Source: Clostridia bacterium (GTDB lineage Bacteria > Bacillota > Clostridia > Christensenellales > CAG-138). Taken from it: a stretch of 35,499 nucleotides of DNA. Positions 7,899 through 16,403 of this stretch are shown piece by piece; position 1 is the first letter of the stretch, and every line of letters starts with the position of its first letter. The notes under the pieces are model-generated. The model did no database searches. It saw nothing but the letters and a program-made list of their open reading frames with translations, and was not told the origin of the DNA. The stretch covers positions 1 to 35,499 of the forward strand of contig JAFWMS010000029.1 of NCBI GenBank assembly GCA_017545535.1, read 5' to 3'. The translations under genes and the position numbers were made by a program.

Positions 7899-10800
7899 TT
7901 GGCACAGAAGAAGAAAACCGCCGCCAACGGCGGAAAAAAGGATACGAAAAAGAAGGCCCCGGCCAAGAAGCCGGCGGCGAAGAAACCGACCCAGCCCAAG
8001 CTCACCGCGGCGGAGCGGAAGGAGCAGAAGGAGGCGGCCGCCCGGGAAGCCACGGTCATGCAGCGGGTGGGCGCGGAGGTCTTGGGCGTGGTGCTCATCG
8101 CCCTGGGCATCCTGCTGGGACTGTACCTCTATCGGACCACGGACGCGCCCCTTGGGGTGGCCCTGCAGAAGGTGCTCTTCGGGTCCGTGGGCGTGGTGTC
8201 CTTCGGGCTGCCGCCGTTTTTGCTGCTGCTGGGGGTGTTCTCCATCGCCGGCCGCAAGCGGATGCCGGAAAAGGGCCGGGTGCTGTTCACGGTGCTGCTG
8301 GTGGTGTTCGTGGCGGCCCTGATGCAGCTCATGGGCCAGATCAGCGTCCGCGACGGGGAGGGCAAGATCATCCCCATCGCCAAGTTCATCGTGGACTGCT
8401 TCGATCGGGCGGCCTCCCCCGTCATGAACGCGGCCGAGAAGAGCGGCGGCGGCGTGGTGGGCGGCCTTATCTGCTATGTTTTGGAATGGATCGGCGGCCG
8501 GACCCTGTGCTCCGTGGTGGTCATCGCGGGGATCGTGGTCTGTTTGCTGTTCATCACCCGCATCAGTTTGCGCACCTTCCCGGAGATATTGAAGAGCAAG
8601 ATGGCGGACGCCATCGAGCGGCTGGATGAGGAGGCCCCGGAGGACGACTACGACGAAGTCGCCTCGGAGCCCAACGCCCTGCCCGCCCGGAAGCAGAAAT
8701 CTTTGTTCATCCAGTCCGTGGACGGGGAAGCCCCGGCCCCGGTGCCGGAGGTGGATCCGGACACTTTGGGGCATTTGGAGGACATCCCCCAGCCCGGGGG
8801 CAAGGTCCGCGCCAAGGCGGCGGAGCCTCCCGTCTCGCCCAAGAAAAAGAGCCGGATCCCCTTCGACGAGGCCTTCTTCGTGCCCGAAGTCGAGGAGCCC
8901 CGCAAGCGCCCCCAGGGGGAGGACGATCTCTCCTTCTTCCCCTCGGGCGGTCCCCTGGCCAAGAAGCCCAAGAACGGTCCCACCTTTTTGGACGAACCCA
9001 TTGACGACGTGCTGCGCATGCCCGGGGAGGAGCCCCTGCCCGCCAACAAGCCGGTGCCGGATCTGACCCCCGAGGCCCCCAAGGAGGAGCTCTTCAAGCT
9101 CCCGCCGCGCCGGTCCAAGATCAGCCGGCCTGGGGAGGCTGCGGAGCTGAAGACGCCGGAGAGCATCACGGTGGTGAGCCGTCCCGAGGGGAAGGCGCCG
9201 GAAAGGGACAAAACGCCCCTGGAGGAGCTGTCCGTCTTTGGGCGGGAAGCGGCGGAACCGGCGGCGGAAAAGCCTGCCCCGACCCGGCCTGCCGACCCCA
9301 AGAACATGACCATGGACGATCTGAAAGCTTTCACGGAAGCCACCCCCTACGAGGAGGGCGAAGCGCCCCTGCCGGAGCCGGAGCGGGCCCCGGACAAGAA
9401 GTTCGTCTACCACGACGAGGCCACGGGCGAAGCTTTGCCGGAGCCGGTGGAGGCCCCCCGGATCGAGTATCAGCGGCCCTCCCTGGACGTGCTCAAGACC
9501 CCGGAGAAGAACTACCGCACCGCCTCCGAGACCCCGGAGAAGACCATGGAGCTGCTCATCGAGACCCTGGCCAGCTTCAACATCGAGTGCAAGGCCCTGG
9601 GCTATTCCGTGGGCCCCGTGGTCACCCGGTACGAGCTGCAGCCCGCTCGAGGCGTGCGGGTGAACCGGATCACCACCCTCTCCAACGACCTTGCTTTGGC
9701 CCTGGCCGCCCCCCGGGTGCGCATCGAGGCCCCCATCCCCGGCAAGGCCGCCGTGGGCGTGGAGGTGCCCAACAAGACCGCCGCCACGGTGCTCTTGAAG
9801 GAGATCCTGGACACCGACGAGTTCAGAAACGCCAAGTCCCCCGTGACCATGGCCATCGGCAAGGACATCGGCGGCAAGATCGTGGTGGCGGACCTCAGCA
9901 AGATGCCCCACATGCTCATCGCCGGCTCCACGGGCTCGGGCAAGTCCGTGTGCATCAACGATATCATCCTTTCCATGATCTACAAGTCCGGGCCCGAGGA
10001 CCTGCGGCTCATCATGGTGGACCCCAAGCAGGTGGAGCTGTCCGTCTACAGCAGCCTGCCCCATCTGCTGATCCCCGTGGTCACCGACTCCAAGAAGGCC
10101 GCCAGCGCCCTTCGCTGGGCCGTGAACGAGATGACCTTGCGGTATAAGAAGTTCAGCGACATCGGCGCCCGGGAGATCACCCGCTACAACGAATTACAGG
10201 AGGACCCGAAGAACCGGCTCCCCCGAATCGTGGTGATCATCGACGAGCTCGCTGACCTCATGATGGTGGCTCCCGACGAGGTGGAGGACTGTATCTGCCG
10301 CATCGCCCAGTTGGGCCGGGCGGCGGCCATCCATCTGATCGTGGCCACCCAGCGCCCCTCGGCGGACGTCATCACGGGCCTTATCAAGGCCAACATCCCC
10401 AGCCGGGCGGCCTTCGCGGTCAGCTCCGCCATCGACTCCCGGATCATCTTGGACAGCACCGGCGCCGAGAAGCTTCTCGGCCGGGGCGACTGCCTCTTCC
10501 ACCCCAACGGGGCGGCCAAGCCCACCCGGCTCCAGGCGGCCTTCGTCTCCGACGAGGAGGTGGAAGCGGTGGTGAACGATATCAAGGCCCAGAACGGGGA
10601 GCAGCAGCAGTTCGACAGCGAAGCTGAGCAGGCCATGTCCGGGGCCGCCGGCGGCGCCAAGGGCGGCGTCTTCGGCGAGGGCAAGCAGGAGGACGAGCTG
10701 CTGGGCGAAGCGGTCCGGATCGTCCTCGATTCCGGCCAGGCCTCCATCTCCATGATCCAGCGTAAGCTTCGGGTGGGCTACGCCCGGGCGGCCCGGCTGG

Positions 10801-10988
10801 TGGACATGATGGAGGAGCAGGGGTATGTGTCCGGCTTCGACGGCAGCAAGCCCCGGAAGGTGCTCATCAAGCGCGCCCAGTGGGAGGCCATCTTCGGCGA
10901 CGGCAGCTATGTGCCCGACGACGCTTCCCCGGACGAAGCTATGGACGACGAGGCCCCCTGGGACGAGGAGGAAGAGGAAAAGGCATGA
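7899..10988 (+). CDS. ftsK: DNA translocase FtsK/SpoIIIE
   Basis: Septum-anchored hexameric motor that pumps chromosomal DNA through the closing division or sporulation septum. From the TTG at 7899 the product is 1029 residues: a Lys/Ala-rich head, four membrane helices (within about residues 50-210), a long acidic and Pro-rich linker to about 520, then the RecA-like motor with Walker A GSTGSGKS (676-683) and Walker B VVIIDELADLMM (Asp near 782), and a C-terminal winged-helix gamma domain that reads DNA polarity sites. TTG is preferred because GAGAGG lies 7 nt upstream and it yields the usual MAQKKK-like beginning; in-frame ATGs at 7860 and 7872 are alternatives. The Glu-rich tail codons supply purine-rich binding sequence for rimO. 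Confidence 0.93.
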   Translation: MAQKKKTAANGGKKDTKKKAPAKKPAAKKPTQPKLTAAERKEQKEAAAREATVMQRVGAEVLGVVLIALGILLGLYLYRTTDAPLGVALQKVLFGSVGVVSFGLPPFLLLLGVFSIAGRKRMPEKGRVLFTVLLVVFVAALMQLMGQISVRDGEGKIIPIAKFIVDCFDRAASPVMNAAEKSGGGVVGGLICYVLEWIGGRTLCSVVVIAGIVVCLLFITRISLRTFPEILKSKMADAIERLDEEAPEDDYDEVASEPNALPARKQKSLFIQSVDGEAPAPVPEVDPDTLGHLEDIPQPGGKVRAKAAEPPVSPKKKSRIPFDEAFFVPEVEEPRKRPQGEDDLSFFPSGGPLAKKPKNGPTFLDEPIDDVLRMPGEEPLPANKPVPDLTPEAPKEELFKLPPRRSKISRPGEAAELKTPESITVVSRPEGKAPERDKTPLEELSVFGREAAEPAAEKPAPTRPADPKNMTMDDLKAFTEATPYEEGEAPLPEPERAPDKKFVYHDEATGEALPEPVEAPRIEYQRPSLDVLKTPEKNYRTASETPEKTMELLIETLASFNIECKALGYSVGPVVTRYELQPARGVRVNRITTLSNDLALALAAPRVRIEAPIPGKAAVGVEVPNKTAATVLLKEILDTDEFRNAKSPVTMAIGKDIGGKIVVADLSKMPHMLIAGSTGSGKSVCINDIILSMIYKSGPEDLRLIMVDPKQVELSVYSSLPHLLIPVVTDSKKAASALRWAVNEMTLRYKKFSDIGAREITRYNELQEDPKNRLPRIVVIIDELADLMMVAPDEVEDCICRIAQLGRAAAIHLIVATQRPSADVITGLIKANIPSRAAFAVSSAIDSRIILDSTGAEKLLGRGDCLFHPNGAAKPTRLQAAFVSDEEVEAVVNDIKAQNGEQQQFDSEAEQAMSGAAGGAKGGVFGEGKQEDELLGEAVRIVLDSGQASISMIQRKLRVGYARAARLVDMMEEQGYVSGFDGSKPRKVLIKRAQWEAIFGDGSYVPDDASPDEAMDDEAPWDEEEEEKA

Positions 10989-12280
10989 GGATAGGCGTCA
11001 TCAGCCTTGGCTGCGCCAAGAACCAGGTGGATACGGAGCGGATGCTGGGCCTGCTCAGGCGGTTCGGCTACGATTTCACCCCTGATCCCGCGGAGGCGGA
11101 GGTGCTGATCGTGAACACCTGCGGCTTCATCGACCCGGCCAAGGAGGAAAGCATCCACGCCATTTTGGAGATGGCCCAGTATAAGGACCGAGGCCGCTGC
11201 CGGGTCCTGGTGGCCACAGGCTGCCTGACGGAGCGGTATCGGCAGGAGCTCACAAAGGAGATCCCCGAGATCGACATTCTGCTGGGGGTCCGGGAATATG
11301 AAAAGCTTCCGGGGCTCCTGGCCGAAAAGCTGGGGCTGCCCCTAAAGAAGCTGAGCTGCGGCCTCACGGAGCGGCTCCTCACCACGCCCCCCTACCGAGC
11401 CTTTCTGCGCACCGGAGACGGGTGCAACAACCGCTGCACCTACTGCGCCATCCCCCTGATCCGGGGGAATCTGCGCTCGGAGCCCATGGAGGAGCTGGTG
11501 GACGAGGCCAGGCGCCTGGCCGACTCAGGCGTGACGGAGCTCACCGTCATCGCCCAGGACACCTCCGGCTACGGGGTGGACCGATACGGGAAGTCCATGC
11601 TGGTGCCCCTGTTAAGGGAGCTGAACCGGATCGACGCCCTTCACTGGGTCCGGGTCCTCTACACCTACCCGGACACGGTGAACGAAGCGCTGCTGGACAC
11701 CCTGGCTGAGGGCGAGAAGCTGATCCCGTATCTGGATATCCCTCTGCAGCACATCGACGACGACATCCTGCAACGGATGCACCGCCGGGGCAGCGGGGCC
11801 TATATCCGGCAGCTGCTGGACTATCTGTACAAGAACTACCCGGACTTCACCCTGCGCACCACCATGATGGTTGGCTTCCCCGGGGAAACGGAGGCGCAGT
11901 TCAACACCCTGCTCACCTTCCTGCGGGACTATCCCTTCGACCGGTTGGGGGCCTTCGCCTTCTCTCCCGAGGAGGGGACCAAGGCGGCGACTCTGCCGGA
12001 TCAGGTGCCGGACGATGTCAAGCAGGCCCGGCTTTCCGCTCTCATGGCCCAGCAAAAGCCCATCTCCCTGAAGCGGAATCGGCGCTGGGTGGGCCGGGAG
12101 ACGGAACTGCTCATCGAGGAGCTGACCGGGGCCCATGCCATCGGCCGCACCCCCCGTGAGGCCCCGGACGTGGACGGGCAGGTCCGTATCCCCCGCAAGA
12201 GTTACCACGCTATCGGTGAATATGAACCCATACGCCTTACCCAGGCAGGCGAATACGATATGAAAGGGGAAAGCCTATGA
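10985..12280 (+). CDS. rimO: Ribosomal protein S12 methylthiotransferase RimO
   Basis: Radical-SAM enzyme that adds a methylthio group to the conserved aspartate of ribosomal protein S12. The 431-residue product has the UPF0004 domain with cluster cysteines Cys10 (SLGCAKNQVD), Cys46 (NTCGFI) and Cys80 (ATGCL), the radical-SAM triad Cys147, Cys151 and Cys154 (CxxxCxxC), and a C-terminal TRAM domain. SLGCAKNQVDTE and the GDGCNNRCTYCAIP block are RimO-like; MiaB is the close alternative but usually carries a longer N-terminus. The ATG overlaps the ftsK stop by four bases, and its stop overlaps the pgsA start the same way, so the three genes are probably translated together. Confidence 0.93.
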   Translation: MRIGVISLGCAKNQVDTERMLGLLRRFGYDFTPDPAEAEVLIVNTCGFIDPAKEESIHAILEMAQYKDRGRCRVLVATGCLTERYRQELTKEIPEIDILLGVREYEKLPGLLAEKLGLPLKKLSCGLTERLLTTPPYRAFLRTGDGCNNRCTYCAIPLIRGNLRSEPMEELVDEARRLADSGVTELTVIAQDTSGYGVDRYGKSMLVPLLRELNRIDALHWVRVLYTYPDTVNEALLDTLAEGEKLIPYLDIPLQHIDDDILQRMHRRGSGAYIRQLLDYLYKNYPDFTLRTTMMVGFPGETEAQFNTLLTFLRDYPFDRLGAFAFSPEEGTKAATLPDQVPDDVKQARLSALMAQQKPISLKRNRRWVGRETELLIEELTGAHAIGRTPREAPDVDGQVRIPRKSYHAIGEYEPIRLTQAGEYDMKGESL

Positions 12281-12819
12281 AAAGCATGAATCTTCCCAAC
12301 AAGCTGACCATTCTGCGCATTTTGCTGGTGCCCTTCATCATCCTCTGCTTCTATCTGCCCCCCAACTGGGGCATGTGGGTGGCGGTGGTGCTGTTCATCG
12401 TGGCCGCCGCCACGGACACGGTGGACGGCCGCTACGCCCGCTCCCACAACATGGTCACGGATTTCGGCAAGTTCATGGACCCCATCGCGGACAAGCTCCT
12501 GGTGAACTCCGTCCTGGTCATGCTCACGGCCCAGGGAAAGGTGCCGCCGGTGGTTACCATCCTCTTCATCGCCCGGGAGTTCGTGATCTCCGGTCTGCGG
12601 CTGGTGGCGGCGGGCAAGGGCGTCATTTTGGCCGCGGGGAACCTGGGCAAGATCAAGACCACCCTGCAGGATATCGCCCTCCCCTTCGTCATGGTGGGCG
12701 AGTGCTGGAAGCCCTTTCAGATCATCGGTCTCATTCTCCTCTACGCCTCCCTGGTCATGTCCGTTTGGTCCGGCTGGGACTATGTGTACAGGAACCGGAA
12801 GCTGATCGAGCAGGTATAA
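12277..12819 (+). CDS. pgsA: CDP-diacylglycerol--glycerol-3-phosphate 3-phosphatidyltransferase PgsA
   Basis: Integral membrane enzyme making phosphatidylglycerol phosphate, the committed step to phosphatidylglycerol and cardiolipin. The 180-residue product shows the complete CDP-alcohol phosphotransferase signature: Asp47, Asp50-Gly51, Ala54-Arg55, Gly64, Asp68 and Asp72, between membrane helices that fill most of the chain. The N-terminal NLPNKLTILRI segment is typical of PgsA. It overlaps rimO by four bases and ends four bases before cinA. The same rimO-pgsA-cinA-recA order occurs in many Bacillota. Confidence 0.95.
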   Translation: MKSMNLPNKLTILRILLVPFIILCFYLPPNWGMWVAVVLFIVAAATDTVDGRYARSHNMVTDFGKFMDPIADKLLVNSVLVMLTAQGKVPPVVTILFIAREFVISGLRLVAAGKGVILAAGNLGKIKTTLQDIALPFVMVGECWKPFQIIGLILLYASLVMSVWSGWDYVYRNRKLIEQV

Positions 12820-12823
12820 GGAT

Positions 12824-14050
12824 ATGATCGCAGAAATCATTTGCGTGGGCACGGAGCTGCTCATGGGGCAGATCGTGAACACCAACGCCCAGTTCATGGC
12901 CGAAAAGCTGGCCCCCCTGGGGGTGGACCTATACCGCCAGCAGGTGGTAGGCGACAACCCTCAGCGGCTGACGGAGGCGGTGCTCACCGCCCTCTCCCGG
13001 TCCGACGTGGTGCTCTTCTCCGGAGGCCTCGGGCCCACGGAGGACGACCTCACCAAGGAAACCGTGGCGGCGGCCATGGGTCTCGATTTGGTCCTGTACC
13101 CTGAGGAGTGGGATCGGATCGTGGAGCGCTTCAAAGGCTTCGGCCGCAAGCCCACCCCCAACAACAAAAAGCAGGCCATGTTCCCGTCCAAAAACTGCAC
13201 CATCCTCCCCAACCCCCGGGGCACGGCCCCCGGCTGCCTCATGGAGAAGGACGGGAAGGCGGCCATTTTGATGCCCGGGCCGCCCAGGGAGCTGCGGCCC
13301 ATGTTCACGGATTACGTGATGCCCTATCTGGAGAAGCGCAGCGGCCATCGGCTCTACACCCACATGCTCCGCATCTTCGGCAAGGGCGAGAGCGACGTGG
13401 AATACGAATTGAAGGATCTGATCGACAGCCAGACCAATCCCACCCTGGCCACCTACTGCGAGACCGGGGAGGTGAAGCTGAGGATCACCGCCCAGGCCAG
13501 GGATGACGCGGAAGGGGAAGCCCTCCTCTCCCCCGTCGTGGATGAGGTGGAGCGCCGGTTCGGGGACGTGGTCTACTCCGAGAACGACGAGGAGCTTTCG
13601 GCGGTGTGCCATCGGCTGCTGCTGGAACAGGGCGCTACCCTCTCCTGCGCCGAAAGCTGCACGGGAGGGCTCCTGTCCTCCGCCTTCGTGGATATGGGCG
13701 GCAGCTCCGCCTACTTCGTGGAGGGGGACGTGACCTACGCCAACGAGGCGAAGATGGGCTCTCTGGGCGTGAAGGCAGAGACGTTGGAACGGTTCACCGC
13801 CGTATCGGAGGAATGCGCCCGGGAGATGGCCGTCGGCATGCGGAACAAGGCCCGCACGGATTACGCCCTGGCCACCACGGGCTATGCCGGTCCCGACGGG
13901 GAGCAGGTTGGCTTGGTCTATGTGTCCTTGGCCGCCCCCGACGGCGTACAGGTGAAGGAGCTGCATCTCACCGGGGATCGGAACCGCATACGGCGGCTGG
14001 CCGTGCTCCACGCCCTGGACCTGCTGCGCCGGGAGCTCTCCCTGAAATGA
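12824..14050 (+). CDS. cinA: CinA: nicotinamide-nucleotide amidase with N-terminal MoCF domain
   Basis: Two-domain protein of 408 residues. The N-terminal part is a MoaB/MogA-like (COG1058) domain with VGTELLMGQIVNTN and SGGLGPTEDD, linked to NAD-metabolite (ADP-ribose) hydrolysis. The C-terminal PncC part (from about residue 255, CAESCTGGLLSS, with TGYAGPDG later) deamidates nicotinamide mononucleotide for NAD recycling. The full length is intact, and both active-site segments are present. Four bases separate it from pgsA. A purine stretch (AAGGAT) touches the start, so initiation may lean on coupling. Its final codons lie inside the first copy of the 20-bp repeat of the recA promoter region. 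Confidence 0.93.
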   Translation: MIAEIICVGTELLMGQIVNTNAQFMAEKLAPLGVDLYRQQVVGDNPQRLTEAVLTALSRSDVVLFSGGLGPTEDDLTKETVAAAMGLDLVLYPEEWDRIVERFKGFGRKPTPNNKKQAMFPSKNCTILPNPRGTAPGCLMEKDGKAAILMPGPPRELRPMFTDYVMPYLEKRSGHRLYTHMLRIFGKGESDVEYELKDLIDSQTNPTLATYCETGEVKLRITAQARDDAEGEALLSPVVDEVERRFGDVVYSENDEELSAVCHRLLLEQGATLSCAESCTGGLLSSAFVDMGGSSAYFVEGDVTYANEAKMGSLGVKAETLERFTAVSEECAREMAVGMRNKARTDYALATTGYAGPDGEQVGLVYVSLAAPDGVQVKELHLTGDRNRIRRLAVLHALDLLRRELSLK

Positions 14051-14108
14051 GCGGTTTATGGTACCCTTTTCTGTAGAAACCTCTGTACGAAATGAACCGT
14101 TTATGGTA
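14044..14108 (+). promoter_or_regulatory. recA promoter region with a 20-bp direct repeat
   Basis: Two copies of a 20-bp sequence, 14044-14063 and 14089-14108, agree at 18 positions; the shared cores are GAAATGA and GTTTATGGTA. The first covers the cinA stop. The second runs into the recA -10 box TATACT (14107-14112). The -35 region 17 nt upstream is poor (TGTACG), as expected of a regulated promoter. The spacing between copies is 45 bases. No canonical CGAAC-N4-GTTCG LexA box is present. Confidence 0.6.
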
Positions 14109-14143
14109 TACTGGATCAAAGAAACGAGAAGGACGGTATCGCT

Positions 14144-15220
14144 ATGCTGGATAAGGAAAAAGCCCTTGAAATAGCCCTTGCGCAGATCGAAAAGCAGTTC
14201 GGCAAGGGAGCCATCATGAAGCTGGGGGACGCCTCGGCCAATCTGAACATCTCCGCCATCCCCACGGGCTGCATCGATTTGGACATCGCCCTGGGTGTGG
14301 GCGGCGTGCCCCGGGGCAGGATCATCGAGGTCTTCGGGCCCGAGTCCTCCGGTAAGACCACCATCGCCCTGCACGTGGTGGCCCAGGCCCAGAAGATGGG
14401 CGGCACGGCGGCCTTCATCGACGCGGAGCACGCGCTGGACCCGGTCTACGCCGAGAGTTTGGGCGTGAACGTGGACGATCTGTACGTGTCCCAGCCGGAC
14501 ACCGGCGAGCAGGCGCTGGAGATCACCGAGTCTTTGGTCCGCTCCGGCGCCATCGACGTGGTGGTGGTGGACTCCGTGGCGGCCCTGGTGCCCAAGGCGG
14601 AGATCGAGGGCGACATGGGCGACTCCCACGTGGGTCTGCAAGCCCGGCTCATGAGCCAGGCCCTTCGCAAGCTCACCGGCGCCATCAACAAGTCCAACTG
14701 CGTGGTCATCTTCATCAACCAGCTCCGTGAGAAGGTGGGCGTCATGTTCGGGAACCCGGAGACCACCCCCGGCGGCAAGGCGCTGAAATTCTACGCCTCC
14801 GTGCGCCTGGACGTGCGGCGGATCGAGACTCTCAAGGTGGGCGGCGAGGCCATCGGCAGCCGCACCAAGGTGAAGGTGGTCAAAAACAAGGTGGCCCCGC
14901 CCTTCCGCACGGCGGAGTTCGACATGCTCTACGGGGAGGGCATCTCCCGGGAGGGCAGCGTCATCGACCAGGCCGTGGCCCGGAAGATCATGACCAAGTC
15001 CGGCGCCTGGTTCAACTACGGCGAGATGCGCATCGCCCAGGGCAGGGACAACGCCCGCCAGTTCTTGAAGGACAACCCGGAGCTGTGCGACGAGATCGAG
15101 AACAAGATCCGCGCCCAGGTGGAGGAGGAAAAGAAGAAGGCCCAGGCCGAGGCCGAGCAGAAGCGGGCCGCCCGCCGGGCCATGCTGGAGGCTTCCCGAG
15201 GCGACGCCCCCACCCTGTGA
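14144..15220 (+). CDS. recA: Recombinase RecA
   Basis: Cytosolic DNA-strand-exchange ATPase and co-protease of the SOS response. The 358-residue product is complete: N-terminal helix ([19 protein letters not shown]), Walker A GPESSGKT (65-72), the [18 protein letters not shown]alker B region, loop L1 ([17 protein letters not shown]), loop L2 ([22 protein letters not shown]), and a charged C-terminal tail rich in Glu, Lys and Ala. AAGGA about 10 nt upstream supports the start. It follows cinA by 93 bases, with its own promoter in the gap. The gene that usually follows, recX or a ribonuclease Y gene, is absent; an alpha/beta hydrolase is there instead. Confidence 0.98.
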   Translation: MLDKEKALEIALAQIEKQFGKGAIMKLGDASANLNISAIPTGCIDLDIALGVGGVPRGRIIEVFGPESSGKTTIALHVVAQAQKMGGTAAFIDAEHALDPVYAESLGVNVDDLYVSQPDTGEQALEITESLVRSGAIDVVVVDSVAALVPKAEIEGDMGDSHVGLQARLMSQALRKLTGAINKSNCVVIFINQLREKVGVMFGNPETTPGGKALKFYASVRLDVRRIETLKVGGEAIGSRTKVKVVKNKVAPPFRTAEFDMLYGEGISREGSVIDQAVARKIMTKSGAWFNYGEMRIAQGRDNARQFLKDNPELCDEIENKIRAQVEEEKKKAQAEAEQKRAARRAMLEASRGDAPTL

Positions 15221-15275
15221 TCATGCGTGAACCCATGCGCTCTGCCCGCGGCAGGGCGCTTTTTCGAGAAAGCCT

Positions 15276-16034
15276 ATGAAAGAACAGAATTTTACCGTTT
15301 CCCGCAACGGGTACAACGTGAGCTGCAAGCTGTATTGCGACGAGAAGAAGCCGGTGGACACGGTGGTCCTCTTCGGCCATGGCTTCGGCGGGCACAAGGA
15401 CAACAAAGCGGCGGAGCGGTTCGCCCAGCGGGCCCTCGACAAGCTCCATTTCGCCACGGTGACCTTCAACTGGCCCTGCCACGGGGACGACGTGCGCAAG
15501 AAGCTGAGGCTGGCGGACTGCGACGGGTACCTTACCGCCATGATCGAGGATGTCCAAAACCGGTTCAAGGGGCCCCGGCTCTTCGCCTACGCCACCAGCT
15601 TCGGGGGCTTCCTGTTTTTGAAGTATATGGCGGACCACGGCAGTCCCTTTGAAAAGGTGGCCCTGCGCTGTCCCGCCGTGGATCTCTATTGGATCCAGAC
15701 CCATCGCATCATGTCCCCGGAGGAGCTGGAGCGGATCGAGAAGGGCAAGGAGGCGTCCGTGGGCTTCGACCGGAAGGTGGATCTGGACAAGGTGTTTTTG
15801 GACGAGATCCGGGCCGTGGACCTGCTCCATCACGACTTCACGGCCTATATGGATGACGTGCTGATCCTCCAGGGCCGCCGGGACGAGATCGTCCCCTTCG
15901 ACATGGTCCAGCGCTTCGCCGACGATCAGCTCATGGAGCTGGTGCCCATCGACAACGCGGACCACCGGTTCCAGGACCCCCGGGCCATGGACGAGGCCAT
16001 CAAGGCGATTTTGGAGTTTTTCAGCGGAAATTAA
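15276..16034 (+). CDS. Alpha/beta-fold hydrolase (serine esterase/acyl-peptidase-like)
   Basis: Cytosolic 252-residue alpha/beta hydrolase without signal peptide. It has the oxyanion loop HGFGGH (35-40), nucleophile Ser108 in ATSFGG, Asp203 in GRRDEIVP and His230 in NADHRF, so the catalytic triad is complete. The nucleophile elbow is A-x-S-x-G rather than G-x-S-x-G, which is found in several small esterase families. The substrate cannot be told. It begins 55 bases after recA with only a weak upstream purine stretch (GAGAAAG) and probably relies on recA transcription. It ends at the second double-hairpin element. Confidence 0.8.
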   Translation: MKEQNFTVSRNGYNVSCKLYCDEKKPVDTVVLFGHGFGGHKDNKAAERFAQRALDKLHFATVTFNWPCHGDDVRKKLRLADCDGYLTAMIEDVQNRFKGPRLFAYATSFGGFLFLKYMADHGSPFEKVALRCPAVDLYWIQTHRIMSPEELERIEKGKEASVGFDRKVDLDKVFLDEIRAVDLLHHDFTAYMDDVLILQGRRDEIVPFDMVQRFADDQLMELVPIDNADHRFQDPRAMDEAIKAILEFFSGN

Positions 16035-16035
16035 T

Positions 16036-16182
16036 AAAGCACGCACCCTTTCTTGAAAGAAAGGGTGCAACCGAAAGAACTTTATTTGGGGAGTATTGCT
16101 TGCGCAGTACTTCCCATTATTATCCTTGAGCTTCTCTTTTTTTGCGCCGTTTTTTTCTCTTCACCGAAGAGAAAAAAGCGGC
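16036..16182. repeat. Double-hairpin dispersed element, copy 2 (between convergent genes)
   Basis: Hairpin 1 (about 16040-16069) is identical to that of copy 1. Hairpin 2 (16146-16182) has outer pairs GCCG/CGGC where copy 1 has GCAC/GTGC, so both arms changed together. The spacer of about 60 nt is mostly different, apart from AAAGAACTTTATT and a T-rich end. It lies 1 base after the hydrolase stop and 7 bases from the stop of the minus-strand gene at 16190, so it could end both transcripts. Confidence 0.75.
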
Positions 16183-16189
16183 AAAAGAC

Positions 16190-16399
16190 CTACTTTCCCT
16201 TCGGTCTCAGCTTCGTGCGCCGGCCGTCGGGGGTTTGGATGTAGGTGTTATCAAGCTGCGCCCGCAGGCTCTCCCGGAAGGCGGCCACGTACTCCTTGCG
16301 CAGGGCGTCCCGCTCGGCAAGCTCCGCTTCCGTCAGCGGCACGCCGCTCTTATGCTTCTTCGCCAACTCGTTGAGCCGGAGGATCCGTTCGTCGGTCAT
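16190..16399 (-). CDS. DUF896 (UPF0291/YnzC-type) small protein
   Basis: A 69-residue basic cytosolic protein. RLNELAKKHKSG, LTEAELAERDALRKEYVAAFRESLRAQLDNTYI and the final RRTKLRPKG portion follow the DUF896 (YnzC/YneY) pattern of a two-helix hairpin plus a C-terminal tail. The family's function is not settled; in Bacillus a member lies beside SOS genes. It starts four bases after the potD stop with only a loose GGGG upstream, so it probably rides on the pot mRNA. It ends just before double-hairpin copy 2. Confidence 0.8.
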   Translation of the reverse strand: MTDERILRLNELAKKHKSGVPLTEAELAERDALRKEYVAAFRESLRAQLDNTYIQTPDGRRTKLRPKGK

Positions 16400-16403
16400 G
16401 GGA

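Noticed and set aside
7044..10064. A 1006-codon open frame on the minus strand opposite ftsK, running into the HAD gene
   Set aside because: It is low-complexity, rich in Gly, Arg, His and Leu, and is the antisense shadow of GC-rich ftsK codons. Only the last 221 codons, with their own ribosome site and HAD motifs, are a gene.
14051..14143. A canonical LexA box before recA
   Set aside because: Only GAACCGTTT and CGAAATGAACCG resemble half-sites; no GAAC-N4-GTTC pair exists. The direct repeat is reported instead.
12929..14641. A 570-codon minus-strand frame opposite cinA and recA
   Set aside because: It is antisense to two certain genes, has no recognisable domain and a His/Gly-rich composition typical of shadow frames.
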